Assembly (NCBI RefSeq): GCF_028293085.1
Contig: NZ_JAQGLC010000401.1
Location: 1 to 61,851 of the forward strand
Length of the DNA: 61,851 nucleotides
DNA from: Sphingomonas bacterium
GTDB lineage: Bacteria > Pseudomonadota > Alphaproteobacteria > Sphingomonadales > Sphingomonadaceae
Direction: 5' to 3'
Made by a program: the position numbers and the translations under genes. The notes beneath the pieces were generated by a model. The model ran no database searches and was not told where the DNA came from. It saw nothing but the letters and a program-made list of their open reading frames with translations. Numbering within the stretch: the first letter of the stretch is position 1; the number at the start of each line of letters is the position of its first letter. Shown in pieces: positions 16,301 to 24,251 of the stretch.

Positions 16301-16510
16301 TCAGTAGGGAGGGCTGGGAAGGCGCTGCCAGTGGGTGGGCGCAAACTTGCCCCGCCAGTACCAATCGGGCAGAAAGGGTGCCGTCCATTTGCCGTCATCA
16401 AAATGCGCTGCCCCGACATCATGCTGGTCCTCGTCTGCTTCCTTGAAGTCGCCGAGCAGCAGCCAAGTTCCATCCTTCGGCGCTGTCTCGATCGGTCGCC
16501 ACTCACTCAC
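16301..16510 (-). CDS. DUF551-like small phage protein
   Basis: This 69-residue protein starts with GTG at 16510, with GGAGAG nine bases upstream. It opens SEWRPIETAPKDGTWLLL, the hallmark start of a widespread family of small phage proteins (DUF551-like). It continues with Trp-rich text (KWTAPFLPDWYWRG). The family has no established function. It overlaps the upstream gene by four bases. Confidence 0.65.
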   Translation of the reverse strand: MSEWRPIETAPKDGTWLLLGDFKEADEDQHDVGAAHFDDGKWTAPFLPDWYWRGKFAPTHWQRLPSPPY

Positions 16511-16866
16511 GACTGCTCTCCTGCAAGGATGGAGCGGGCGCGGGCGCGCCATGCGCCAGAAGCCGTTGATCCGATGTCCGGGATCATGGGCATAGCGCCG
16601 TGAACAAGCGCCTCCAGTTCGGTGATGCGGGAGAGAAGGGCGGGGAGGGCGTTGAGGGCTGTGGCAATGAGAGCGGCATTGGCTTCGCTCTCATTCAGCG
16701 ACCCATCATCGTTGAAGGCAAACTCAAGTTCGCTGCTGGCGATGCACGCGATATGGTGGATGCCTACGTACAGGTAGTTGCGCTCCATCGAGTGCCCAAC
16801 GCCCCATTCCCCCTGCGTCGCCCTCTCCAGAAGAACCCTCAGGGTGGCGGTGTCGGGGGTGGTCAT
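16507..16866 (-). CDS. Ead/Ea22-like phage early protein
   Basis: This 119-residue protein begins MTTPDTATLRVLLERATQG. It contains the typical pattern NAALIATALNALPALLSRI followed by TELEALV, as in Ead/Ea22-like phage proteins of unknown role. An AAGGA lies upstream of ATG 16866. Both ends overlap neighbours by four bases, so it is translated in series with them. Confidence 0.6.
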   Translation of the reverse strand: MTTPDTATLRVLLERATQGEWGVGHSMERNYLYVGIHHIACIASSELEFAFNDDGSLNESEANAALIATALNALPALLSRITELEALVHGAMPMIPDIGSTASGAWRARARSILAGEQS

Positions 16867-17105
16867 TGGGGTGCGTCCTTGGTGGGGAGGGCAAAGACGG
16901 CCTGACGGACTGCTCGCCCGAGCGGAGTCCATTCGAGCCATGATCCACGAAAAAGGCCCTCCGCGTGATATACGGCAACACCCGGGTATGCCGCCTTGAA
17001 CCACATTGGCGGGCTCCAATTCGGATCGAGCGTGTCTCGCATCAGGCTTGCTTTGTGGTTCTCGGGCATCCTCGCGACGATCGCCTCGGCCTCGCTACTC
17101 TCCAT
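16863..17105 (-). CDS. Small phage early protein
   Basis: This 80-residue protein starts at ATG 17105 with AGGAGAG six bases upstream. An N-terminal helical part (EAEAIVARMPENHKASLM) is followed by a Trp- and Pro-rich part (PNWSPPMWFKAAYPGVAVY). No family recognised. It overlaps the DUF262 gene at its start. Confidence 0.5.
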   Translation of the reverse strand: MESSEAEAIVARMPENHKASLMRDTLDPNWSPPMWFKAAYPGVAVYHAEGLFRGSWLEWTPLGRAVRQAVFALPTKDAPQ

Positions 17106-17632
17106 CACTCACTCTCCTGGGTAGCGTTGGCGAGGGGCGATTTCGGCTCGTGCGGGGTGCCGCCATACGCCAGTCGGTCATAGACCTCGCGTAGCTGATC
17201 CTCGCTCTCAAGGTTCGTCATCATGCAGGGGAAGGCGACGGCCATGCTCCATTTGCGCAGATCGGCCTGCGTCAGTTCCGAGAACCGATAGCCAAACACC
17301 GGGAACGCATCGGCCATGTAGGCGAGAACCGCAGTGACGCGCTGCTGCCCGTCCAGCAGCCATGAATCATATGGCCCGTCGTTCGCCGTGCGGTTATAGA
17401 TGAACACGCCGATCGGCAGACCCATCCAGCAGCTTTCGAGGAAGCGGACCTGTTGCGCCAGCGTCCAGACAGGCGGGCGTTGGAAAGGCGGCAGGACGAA
17501 CCAGCCGAGACGCCGCTCTCCGGGGCCAAGCGGCGTCGTGCGAGCCTGATGCGTCCCGCTGATGAACGCCATGGTCGTGTGCTGCCCTGATGCTCGAAAC
17601 CACGTTTCCGGAATGCGTCGCTCTGTTGTCAT
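17105..17632 (-). CDS. DUF262 (ParB/Srx-like, DGQQR) phage protein
   Basis: This 175-residue protein has the core of the DUF262 domain: VLPPFQRPPVWTLAQQVRFL at 47-66 and LLDGQQRVTAVLAYM with DGQQR at 94-98. In larger proteins (GmrSD-type systems) DUF262 hydrolyses nucleotides and is tied to cutting modified DNA. Here it stands alone, without the C-terminal nuclease domain, in a phage early operon. That may mean an anti-defence or nucleotide-sensing role rather than a restriction enzyme. ATG 17632 has GAGGGAAG upstream. Function is inferred. Confidence 0.7.
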   Translation of the reverse strand: MTTERRIPETWFRASGQHTTMAFISGTHQARTTPLGPGERRLGWFVLPPFQRPPVWTLAQQVRFLESCWMGLPIGVFIYNRTANDGPYDSWLLDGQQRVTAVLAYMADAFPVFGYRFSELTQADLRKWSMAVAFPCMMTNLESEDQLREVYDRLAYGGTPHEPKSPLANATQESE

Positions 17633-17925
17633 CGTCTTCCCTCGTTTATGGGGGATGTGGGGATCATGCTGGCCGCCGGCGAACGGCGCGCGGCGGGATG
17701 TTCGCCGACTGCTATCTCGCGCATCACGTCGAGGCATGGCATAGCGATCCACACGTCCAGCGGATGCTTTCCAAGGACTTTGGCGGCCAAATTAGCTGCT
17801 TGGAGATAGTCCAACTGGAATCCACTGTCGCGACAGACACGGATATAGACCTGTTGAATCTGTTGCCGCCCGCTCATGCCGACACCGCGAACGCAGGGGA
17901 GGGGGTCATGATTGTGCCCTCTCAT
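17629..17925 (-). CDS. Small phage early protein
   Basis: This is a 98-residue protein, or about 82 if it starts at the Met at 17877. The central part (YIRVCRDSGFQLDYLQAANL, AAKVLGKHPLDVWIAMPC) is helical and protein-like; the tail is basic and Pro/Ser-rich. No family recognised. The first start overlaps the Lar-like gene by 20 bases and lacks a clear ribosome-binding site, so the N-terminus is uncertain. Confidence 0.45.
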   Translation of the reverse strand: MRGHNHDPLPCVRGVGMSGRQQIQQVYIRVCRDSGFQLDYLQAANLAAKVLGKHPLDVWIAMPCLDVMREIAVGEHPAARRSPAASMIPTSPINEGRR

Positions 17926-18298
17926 TCAGATGTTTGATCTCGGGGAAGGTGGGGTCGGTGCGGTCGATCTCGGCGAGGAGGGATGTCGCGATCTCCCAAA
18001 TGCGATCAGCACGCACCCGCAGCGTTCCCTCGTCAGTCGCAAGGCGCAGCCTGACGATCTCTCGCATGGCGTCCGGCATGGCGTCACTGGAGTTGGGTGG
18101 GGGAGTGTTCCAGAACCTTGCGGCCTGCTCGGCTGTCTCGAAATGTCCGCGCACCTCAATCCGGCAAGCCCGAGGACGCCCATCTTCTCGGCAATGAAAA
18201 ATGTAAAACATGCCCGCGACGGGGTGATTGTCGCTGGGCTCTTGGCCCATGCGAAACTCGCCGCCGCAGAATGGGCATAGCCTAAGTTGCTCCGTCAT
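17906..18298 (-). CDS. Lar-like restriction-alleviation family zinc protein
   Basis: This 130-residue protein opens LRLCPFCGGEF, and a second cysteine pair (HCREDGRPRAC) follows. Then comes HFETAEQAARFWNT, the typical end of the Lar-like zinc ribbon. Lar of the Rac prophage modulates type I restriction and modification. Many phage Lar-like proteins are named only by this zinc domain. A C-terminal extension (about 80-130) is extra and unassigned. GAAGAGAG precedes the ATG. Confidence 0.65.
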   Translation of the reverse strand: MTEQLRLCPFCGGEFRMGQEPSDNHPVAGMFYIFHCREDGRPRACRIEVRGHFETAEQAARFWNTPPPNSSDAMPDAMREIVRLRLATDEGTLRVRADRIWEIATSLLAEIDRTDPTFPEIKHLNERAQS

Positions 18299-18459
18299 CT
18301 CTCTTCACCATCGGACGGCTTGGGCGGCTCGGCGGTCAGGCCCGCGAGATAGCATCGGATGGTGGCCCACCACTTGCGTATCTCGGGAAGTTCATCCTCC
18401 AGCGCCCCGTCCAAGCACGCGGCTGCGAACTCAACGTTGAGGGGAAGTTGTTCGATCAT
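18295..18459 (-). CDS. Very small acidic phage early protein
   Basis: This 54-residue protein reads MIEQLPLNVEFAAACLDGAL and on to PPKPSDGEER. AAGGA lies eight bases before the ATG at 18459. The stop overlaps the Lar-like ATG (AGATGA) and the start overlaps the end of the methyltransferase-like gene. The amphipathic, acidic text and double overlap support a real gene. Function unknown. Confidence 0.6.
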   Translation of the reverse strand: MIEQLPLNVEFAAACLDGALEDELPEIRKWWATIRCYLAGLTAEPPKPSDGEER

Positions 18460-19127
18460 GCGGCCATCCTTTCAAGCATCGACATCGACCGTCCCGAGAG
18501 CCACTCGCCAAACTGGTCAGCGAGCATATCGGCGATACCGGGATAGGTCTCGGATCGGTCGGACCAGCGGTCATCGGAAGGCGTGAGCGCGTTCTGCCCG
18601 CTGTCCGTCTGATTGGACCAGCGCTCCACCATCTTGCCCGAGCCGCGCGGCCATTCGACCATCCGGCCGGCGAAGCGCTGCGCCGGGTCCAGTTTCAGCG
18701 ATGGCGGCTCATCGCCCTCCGCCCAGAAGCATGTCCGCTTGCTGGCGTCCTCGCCAAGCTCATAAGGCTGCACCGTGAAGCGCGGCTTGCCGTAACGCGT
18801 CGAAAGAACGCCCACCGGGTTCTCTGCGATCTTGCGAGGGATGCGGCTTTTCATCAGGCGCCGGAACTGAAACACCGCGCGATCCGTCATCAGGTTGCGC
18901 CCGGGCACACGGTGATTCCAGTGAAAGCCGGAGCCGCAGACATGTGTGCATGTCGGGAACATGATCGCGCCAGACCAACCATCGTCCAGATGATCGAAGC
19001 AGTCCCCGACGATATGCGGGCCGGGCGACTGCGTTTCGCGTATGTCGATCGATACCGCATCATAGCCGCGCGCCAGCAGAGCATCGCGCACCCGTCCGCT
19101 CGCTTCGAACATGACGGCGATGGTCAC
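18456..19127 (-). CDS. Cytosine-methyltransferase-like phage protein
   Basis: This is a protein of about 223 residues. The N-terminus has an AdoMet-site-like start (TIAVMFEASGRVRDALLARG) and YDAVSIDI. The motif-IV-like loop is FPTCTHVCGSGFHW with the candidate catalytic Cys, and IAENPVGVLSTRYG stands where ENV is usual. This fits a family of short phage proteins related to C5 cytosine methyltransferases; activity is not certain because the target-recognition part is small. Starts at 19136 (TTG), 19127 (GTG) or 19112 (ATG) are possible, and an in-frame TAG lies just upstream. It is the last gene before the attachment site. Confidence 0.6.
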   Translation of the reverse strand: MTIAVMFEASGRVRDALLARGYDAVSIDIRETQSPGPHIVGDCFDHLDDGWSGAIMFPTCTHVCGSGFHWNHRVPGRNLMTDRAVFQFRRLMKSRIPRKIAENPVGVLSTRYGKPRFTVQPYELGEDASKRTCFWAEGDEPPSLKLDPAQRFAGRMVEWPRGSGKMVERWSNQTDSGQNALTPSDDRWSDRSETYPGIADMLADQFGEWLSGRSMSMLERMAA

Positions 19128-19136
19128 GACGCACAA

Positions 19137-19245
19137 GCCGGGAACGGCGCACGAACGCTATGGCAACATTCTGCCGTAGCTCGGACATAACTCGGACACC
19201 GCGTCGAAACACGGGCACCGGACGCCTCGTAAGTATCTGAGAAAC
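19137..19245. other. Prophage right end next to the attachment site
   Basis: This non-coding stretch lies between the last phage gene and the tRNA 3' end. CTCGGACA occurs twice as a direct repeat (19180-19187 and 19191-19198) and could be an integrase arm site. No integrase gene is here. The tRNA 3' half and CCA (19246 onward) would be the attR core. The matching left copy must lie outside the window. Confidence 0.5.
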
Positions 19246-19322
<77 letters not shown>

Positions 19323-19374
19323 CTGGACGCAGCCGCCTAGCAAAGCCGGCGCGCCTGCGCCAGCCGTTTTCCGT

Positions 19375-19749
19375 TCAGTGCTTCGCGACGAGCTTGACGG
19401 GCTGGAACTCGCCGAGGCCGCAGGTCGGCCCTGGCCCGGCGGGCCCGCGCAACACGGTGATGGTGTCGACCGAGCACAGCTCGCCGACCGAGGTCTTGTA
19501 GGCGAAGCTCTGCTCGAATTCGAGGTTCGAGCAGGCGAAGGGCAGGGTGTTGCGGTACACCTGCCCACCATTCATCTCGAAATCGATCACCCAGTCGTTG
19601 CGTACATGGCTCTGGCGGATGCGGCTGGTCGTGATGCAGCTCTGCGCCTTGCCGGTCGGAATTGCCTCGGGGACGCGGCTGCTGCGGTCCTTCGCGCCGC
19701 CCGGGGCGGCGACAGCGGCGATGACAAGGGCGATCAGGGCGGTACGCAT
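19375..19749 (-). CDS. Exported DUF6491-like protein
   Basis: This 124-residue protein has a signal peptide (MRTALIALVIAAVAAPGGA). The mature part holds four Cys residues and the pattern RIRQSHVRNDWVIDFEMNGG, then RNTLPFACSNLEFE, as in DUF6491-like periplasmic proteins of sphingomonads. AGGAGG stands eight bases before ATG 19749. It lies four bases after nth and is probably cotranscribed. Role unknown. Confidence 0.65.
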   Translation of the reverse strand: MRTALIALVIAAVAAPGGAKDRSSRVPEAIPTGKAQSCITTSRIRQSHVRNDWVIDFEMNGGQVYRNTLPFACSNLEFEQSFAYKTSVGELCSVDTITVLRGPAGPGPTCGLGEFQPVKLVAKH

Positions 19750-19753
19750 GCGG

Positions 19754-20416
19754 CTATTCCTCCTGTGGCGCGCCATGCTTCGGGGCCGGCGTCTTGGGTT
19801 TGAAGGCGCACAGGTCCCGAACGACACAGCGCCAGCATTCGGGGGTGCGCGCCTTGCAGACATATCTCCCGTGCAGGATTAACCAGTGATGAGCGTGCAG
19901 CCGGAAGGGCTGCGGCACGACTTTCTCGAGCCCGAGCTCGACCGCCAGCGGAGTCTTGCCGCGCGCCAGGCCGGTGCGGTTGCCGACCCGGAAGATATGG
20001 GTGTCGACCGCGAAGGTCTCCGCGCCGAAGGCGGTGTTCATCACCACATTGGCGGTCTTGCGACCGACGCCGGGCAGGGTTTCCAGCGCGTCGCGGTCGG
20101 CGGGCACCTCGCCGCCATAGTCCGCGATCAGCTTTTCCGAGAGGGCGATGACGTTCTTCGCCTTGGTGTTGAACAGCCCGATCGTCTTGATGTGCTGCTT
20201 CAGCGCGTCCTCGCCCAGCGCGACCATCTTTTCGGGCGTGTCGACCTCGGCGAACAGGCGGCGCGTCGCCTTGTTGACGCCGACATCGGTCGACTGTGCC
20301 GACAGCGCGACAGCGACGAGCAGGGTGTAGGGATTGGAATAGGCGAGCTCTGTCTCGGGATGCGGATTGTCCGCCGCGAGCCGGGCGAAGAACTCGACGA
20401 CGTCGGCTTTTTTCAA
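19754..20416 (-). CDS. nth: Endonuclease III (DNA glycosylase/AP lyase)
   Basis: This 220-residue base-excision repair enzyme removes oxidised pyrimidines and nicks AP sites. The helix-hairpin-helix LPGVGRKTANVVMN carries the catalytic Lys. The catalytic Asp is in VDTHIFRVGNR. A C-terminal iron-sulfur cluster motif (C-x6-C-x2-C-x5-C; ECWRCVVRDLC) is complete. It begins with TTG overlapping the dapB stop (TTGA). This means coupled, probably weak, initiation. Confidence 0.95.
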   Translation of the reverse strand: MKKADVVEFFARLAADNPHPETELAYSNPYTLLVAVALSAQSTDVGVNKATRRLFAEVDTPEKMVALGEDALKQHIKTIGLFNTKAKNVIALSEKLIADYGGEVPADRDALETLPGVGRKTANVVMNTAFGAETFAVDTHIFRVGNRTGLARGKTPLAVELGLEKVVPQPFRLHAHHWLILHGRYVCKARTPECWRCVVRDLCAFKPKTPAPKHGAPQEE

Positions 20417-21141
20417 AGCCCGAGCACCTCGCCCATCTTATACCGTCCCGCCGGCTTGTCGGCGAGCCACAGGGCCGCGGTGATCGCGCCCTTGGCGAAG
20501 ATCGTGCGGTCCTCGGCGCGGTGGCCGATCTCGATTCGCTCGCCGGTGCCGGCGAAGACCACCTGATGGTCGCCCGCCACCGATCCGCCGCGCAACGAGG
20601 CAAAGCCGATCGTCCCTTCCGCCCGCGCGCCGGTCAGCCCGGCCCGGTCGGTCACTTTGGCCTCGGCGAGCGTGATGCCGCGGCCTGCCGCCGCCGCCTC
20701 GCCGAGCAGCAGCGCCGTGCCCGAGGGCGCGTCGACCTTGTGGCGGTGATGCGTCTCGACGATCTCGATATCCCAGTCGGTCCCGAGCCGTTCCGCCGCC
20801 TCGCGCACCAGCCGCGCAAGCAGGGTGACGCCGAGCGAGACGGTGCCGGTCTGCAGCACCGCGACCTTCGCCGCGGCCGCATCGACCATCGCGTGATGCG
20901 CCGGCGACAGGCCGGTGGTGCCGACCAGGATCGGCGTGCCCGTCGCCACCGCGGCCGCAAGGTTCGCCTCGAGCGCGGAGGGCGAGGAGAAATCCACCAG
21001 CACGTCGCAGCCCCGGGCGAGCGCCACCGGATCGCCGCCGGCGTCGATCCCGCCCGCGATCGTCGCGCCGAGATCGGACGCCACGCGCGCAAGCGCCTGC
21101 CCCATGCGCCCCGCGCTGCCGATAATCCCGATCGCCGTCAT
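20413..21141 (-). CDS. dapB: 4-hydroxy-tetrahydrodipicolinate reductase
   Basis: This 242-residue enzyme of lysine and meso-diaminopimelate synthesis has the N-terminal NAD(P) loop IGSAGRMGQAL and VGTTGL. The active-site motif ETHHRHKVDAPSGTAL contains the catalytic His and Lys. A GAGG upstream of ATG 21141 fixes the start; the 17 extra codons of the open frame are not needed. It is the first gene of a dapB-nth-19375 operon. Confidence 0.95.
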   Translation of the reverse strand: MTAIGIIGSAGRMGQALARVASDLGATIAGGIDAGGDPVALARGCDVLVDFSSPSALEANLAAAVATGTPILVGTTGLSPAHHAMVDAAAAKVAVLQTGTVSLGVTLLARLVREAAERLGTDWDIEIVETHHRHKVDAPSGTALLLGEAAAAGRGITLAEAKVTDRAGLTGARAEGTIGFASLRGGSVAGDHQVVFAGTGERIEIGHRAEDRTIFAKGAITAALWLADKPAGRYKMGEVLGL

Positions 21142-21303
21142 AACCGCATCCTCAAAAACCCGCCGCCGATGGAGCTCCGGCCCTTCGGTCAATGCCGGCC
21201 GGCTTCAAGCACAAGGCGTCCCCGCAGGACAGCGATTTTGACATAGTCTAGTCGCTGGACGCAGCGGCGCAAAGGCCGCGGCGCTCCCTCGTCAGTGGCA
21301 GGG

Positions 21304-23271
21304 TCAGCTCTTCGCGTCGCTCGTCCGCCCCACCGATTTGCCGGCCCAGGCCTCGCGTAGCACGCGGGCCGCGAGCTTCGGGCGGCGGTCGCGAGTGAAG
21401 ACGCCCTTGAAGTTGGTCGCGTCGACCCGGAGCACGCTCTGCGCCGTACGGAAATCGGCGAAGGCCCAGGGGTGCGCGCCGATCACGAACGGATGGCGGG
21501 CAAGCACGCGCAGGTACAAGGCGATCAGTTCGGCCTGGTAATCCTCGCTCCACATCGCCGCCGGTTCGTCGTGCAGGCCGGCGATGCCGTCGGCGCCGAA
21601 TTCGGTGAACATGATCGGCTTGCCGGGATGGCGCGCCCTCAGCGCGAGGACGTCGCGCTCGAGCGTCGCCTCGGCCACATCCTGCTCGCCCGAGATCGCG
21701 TACCAGCCATTATAGGAATTGGTGCAGATCACATCGCCCTGGCCGATCCATTCGGCTGGGCCGCCCTGCAGGCTGACCAGCGTTGCCGGGCGCGTGCGAT
21801 CGAGCGAGCGGAGATGCGCAAAGGCCGAGGCGAAGAAAGCGCGGCCCTTTTCGACGGCGTCGGCGGGCGCGTCGTCGAGCGTGTGGAAGGGCTTGGTCAG
21901 CGGTTCGTTGGCGACCGACCACATGATCACGCATGGATGGTTGCAATCGCGCGCGACCAGCTCGCTCAGGTCGCGCAACAGCTGGACGCGGCGTGCCTCG
22001 ACGATCTCGGGCCGGTCCGAGAAGGTCAGGCTGACGCCGGGCGTTTCGTCGATGACGAGGAAGCCATATTCGTCGGCGAGGATCATCGCCTCTTCCGAAT
22101 AGGGATAATGCGAGGTGCGGAAGCTGTTCGCGCCGATCCATTTGAGCAGCTCGAAATCGCGCACCAGCACCGCCAGATCGAGCCCGCGGCCGTGCAGGAT
22201 GAAATCCTCATGCTTGCCGAAACCGCGCAGCGTGACGGGCTTGCCGTTGAGCAGCAATTGCTCGCCGGCGACCTCGATCGTGCGGATGCCGATCTTCATC
22301 GCATAATCGTCGATCGGCGCATCGCCGCCGATGGCGATGTTCAGCCGGTAGAGGAACGGATCCTCGGGGCTCCACAACCGGGCAGAGGGAACGCGCAGCT
22401 CCGCCTTGCCGACGCCTGCGCGTACATCGAGGGTCAGGCTGATCGGGCGCGGGCCACCCGACAAGGTCAGCCGCGCGGGGCCGGACCAGTTGCCGTTCAC
22501 GGTGAACTCGACCGCGACGATGCCCGTGCCGCCCGACCGGCCGGTCGTGACGCCGACGTCATGGACATGCTGTTGCGGCGTCGCGAACAGCAGTACCGGC
22601 CGGTGGATGCCGGAATAGGGAAAGAAATCATAGCTGGTCTGCGGAAAGTCCGCCGCCCAGGTCCGCGAGGTCTCGGGATCGGGGATCGCCGGCACCCGAT
22701 CGAGCCTGAGCTTGTTCTCGACCATCACGGTCAGCCGGTTCGGCGCGTCGAAGCGCGCTGCGGCGCCGAGATCGAAGGCGAAGGGCAGATGGCCGCCGAT
22801 ATGCTCCCCGAGCAGCCGGCCGTTGAGCCAGACTTTCGCGCGGTACACCGCCGAGCCGAAGCGGAGATGGATGCGCTTGCCGCGCCAGCCGGCGTCGATC
22901 GCGAACTCATGCTCGTACCAGGCGGTGCCGGTATAATTGCGCGCATCGTCGAACAGGTCGTTCCAGCTGCACGGCACCGGGATCAGCCTTGCCTGCTCCA
23001 GCCCGTCGAACCATTTCGCGCCTTCGCCTACATCCCTGGGGTCAAGCCGGAAGCGCCAGAGACTGGAGAGATCGCGCGTCGCTCGGGTCGCGCTTTCATG
23101 CGGGTAGAGCAGGGTGGCCTGACCAGCCGGGGCGGTGGCCGTCTCCTGGATGCCGGCCGCCAATGCCTGTTCTGGGATCAGTGCCGCCACCGCCGCGGCG
23201 CCCCCCAGCGCGCCGAATGCCTGGCGCCGCGTCAGGGCGTGCTCCGTCAGCCTGTCGCCGCTACCTGTCAT
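21304..23271 (-). CDS. Tat-exported GH2 beta-glucuronidase-like hydrolase
   Basis: This is a 655-residue enzyme. The N-terminus carries a twin-arginine-type signal (TRRQAFGALGGAAAVAAL). A jelly-roll sugar-binding domain follows (about 60-230; YTGTAWYEHEF, VYRAKVWLNGRLLGEHIGG), then an immunoglobulin-like domain, then a TIM barrel. The acid/base Glu is in WSVANEPL and the nucleophile Glu in IMFTEFGADG. Among GH2 enzymes the layout is closest to beta-glucuronidases, in line with the neighbouring mannonate dehydratase. GGGAGGG precedes ATG 23271. It would release glucuronate in the periplasm. Substrate is inferred. Confidence 0.8.
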   Translation of the reverse strand: MTGSGDRLTEHALTRRQAFGALGGAAAVAALIPEQALAAGIQETATAPAGQATLLYPHESATRATRDLSSLWRFRLDPRDVGEGAKWFDGLEQARLIPVPCSWNDLFDDARNYTGTAWYEHEFAIDAGWRGKRIHLRFGSAVYRAKVWLNGRLLGEHIGGHLPFAFDLGAAARFDAPNRLTVMVENKLRLDRVPAIPDPETSRTWAADFPQTSYDFFPYSGIHRPVLLFATPQQHVHDVGVTTGRSGGTGIVAVEFTVNGNWSGPARLTLSGGPRPISLTLDVRAGVGKAELRVPSARLWSPEDPFLYRLNIAIGGDAPIDDYAMKIGIRTIEVAGEQLLLNGKPVTLRGFGKHEDFILHGRGLDLAVLVRDFELLKWIGANSFRTSHYPYSEEAMILADEYGFLVIDETPGVSLTFSDRPEIVEARRVQLLRDLSELVARDCNHPCVIMWSVANEPLTKPFHTLDDAPADAVEKGRAFFASAFAHLRSLDRTRPATLVSLQGGPAEWIGQGDVICTNSYNGWYAISGEQDVAEATLERDVLALRARHPGKPIMFTEFGADGIAGLHDEPAAMWSEDYQAELIALYLRVLARHPFVIGAHPWAFADFRTAQSVLRVDATNFKGVFTRDRRPKLAARVLREAWAGKSVGRTSDAKS

Positions 23272-23315
23272 TTCGATCCCTCCCTGAAGGCGTCGTCCGG
23301 GCCGTTTTTCCGGCC

Positions 23316-24068
23316 TCAGGCGATCGCCGCATACTTCTTCCGGTGTGCCGCGATCCGCGCCTGCGCCTGCTCGATCTCGTGCACCTCGGTCGCCTGCATC
23401 AGCGCCTCGAGCACGCGCGTCAGATGCGCGCGCATCGCCGCGCGCGCTGCCTCCGGATCGCGCGCGCGCAGGGCGTCGAGGATCACCGCATGCTCGTCGA
23501 TCCGCGGCTTCACGCCAGCGGCCAGCGCCTTGGCGCTCATCAACTGATATTGCGGGGACCGCGCGCGCGCGTCCCACAGCATCTTGACCACCGCGACCAT
23601 GCCGCTGTTCTGCGTCGCCTCCGCTATGCCGAGATGGAAGCGGCGGTCGGCGTCCTCGGACATGACCACGTCGCGTCCATTCTCCTCCTGCATCTCGGCG
23701 ACGAGGCGGGCGAGTTCCTCCAGCTCCTCGTCGGTGACGCGTACCGCGGCGAGCGCACAGGCCTCGGGCTCGATCGCGCGGCGCGTCTCGAGCAGCTCGA
23801 ACGGGCCGATATCGGTCTCGGAGGCTTTGCCGCCGCGGGGCAGGCGCGCGACCACATAGACGCCCGATCCCATGCGCACCTCGACCAGCCCGTCGAGCTC
23901 GAGCGCGATCAGCGCCTCGCGGATGGTGGGGCGCGATACCGAATAGCTCTGGGCGAGGACGCGCTCGGCCGGAAGCCGCTGTCCGATGTCGAACCGCCCG
24001 GCGGCGATCGCCGCGGCGAGATCGTCCGCCACCCGCTCATATAGTCTGCCGGATTCCGTCTTTGCCAT
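23316..24068 (-). CDS. FadR-family GntR regulator of the glucuronide locus
   Basis: This 250-residue protein has a winged helix at 1-75 (GQRLPAERVLAQSYSVSRPT, then REALIALELDGLVEV). An all-helical FCD ligand domain follows (ETRRAIEPEACALAAVRV, DRRFHLGIAEATQN), with the His/Asp residues that bind metal in this class. It lies between the glucuronidase and the divergent TonB receptor. Three motif copies in the gap suggest it represses both directions until a sugar acid binds. Close functional relatives would be UxuR/ExuR-type regulators. Start ATG 24068 lacks a strong ribosome-binding site. Confidence 0.85.
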   Translation of the reverse strand: MAKTESGRLYERVADDLAAAIAAGRFDIGQRLPAERVLAQSYSVSRPTIREALIALELDGLVEVRMGSGVYVVARLPRGGKASETDIGPFELLETRRAIEPEACALAAVRVTDEELEELARLVAEMQEENGRDVVMSEDADRRFHLGIAEATQNSGMVAVVKMLWDARARSPQYQLMSAKALAAGVKPRIDEHAVILDALRARDPEAARAAMRAHLTRVLEALMQATEVHEIEQAQARIAAHRKKYAAIA

Positions 24069-24081
24069 GATCGGGGTGTAG

Positions 24082-24197
24082 ATGGTCAGGCCAATCTCGG
24101 CAAGTCGTATCCCCCACATGGGCCCATGATCAGGAAAATACCGCCATATTGGTCCGACACAAATGCCTGACCGCATCTTGCAATCGGCCTGACCAAT
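24082..24197. promoter_or_regulatory. Three GntR operator-like sites between regulator and TonB receptor
   Basis: ATGGTCAGGCCAAT lies at 24082-24095 and ATTGGTCCGACA at 24148-24159. AATCGGCCTGACCAAT lies at 24182-24197 as the reverse complement of the first pattern. All share TGGTC-N-G(A/G)CCA-like symmetry, as is usual for FadR-family operators. One lies in the regulator leader, the other two upstream of the receptor gene. Confidence 0.6.
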
Positions 24198-24251
24198 GTG
24201 TAAAGGGACCGGATCGGACCGTAGCAAGCGGCCATTTCAGGAGGGGAAATC

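Noticed and set aside
21472..23547. 691-codon plus-strand open frame opposite the GH2 gene
   Set aside because: It is a high-GC shadow: Arg/Ala/Asp-rich text without domain sense, while the minus strand has clear GH2 motifs, a Tat signal and a ribosome-binding site.
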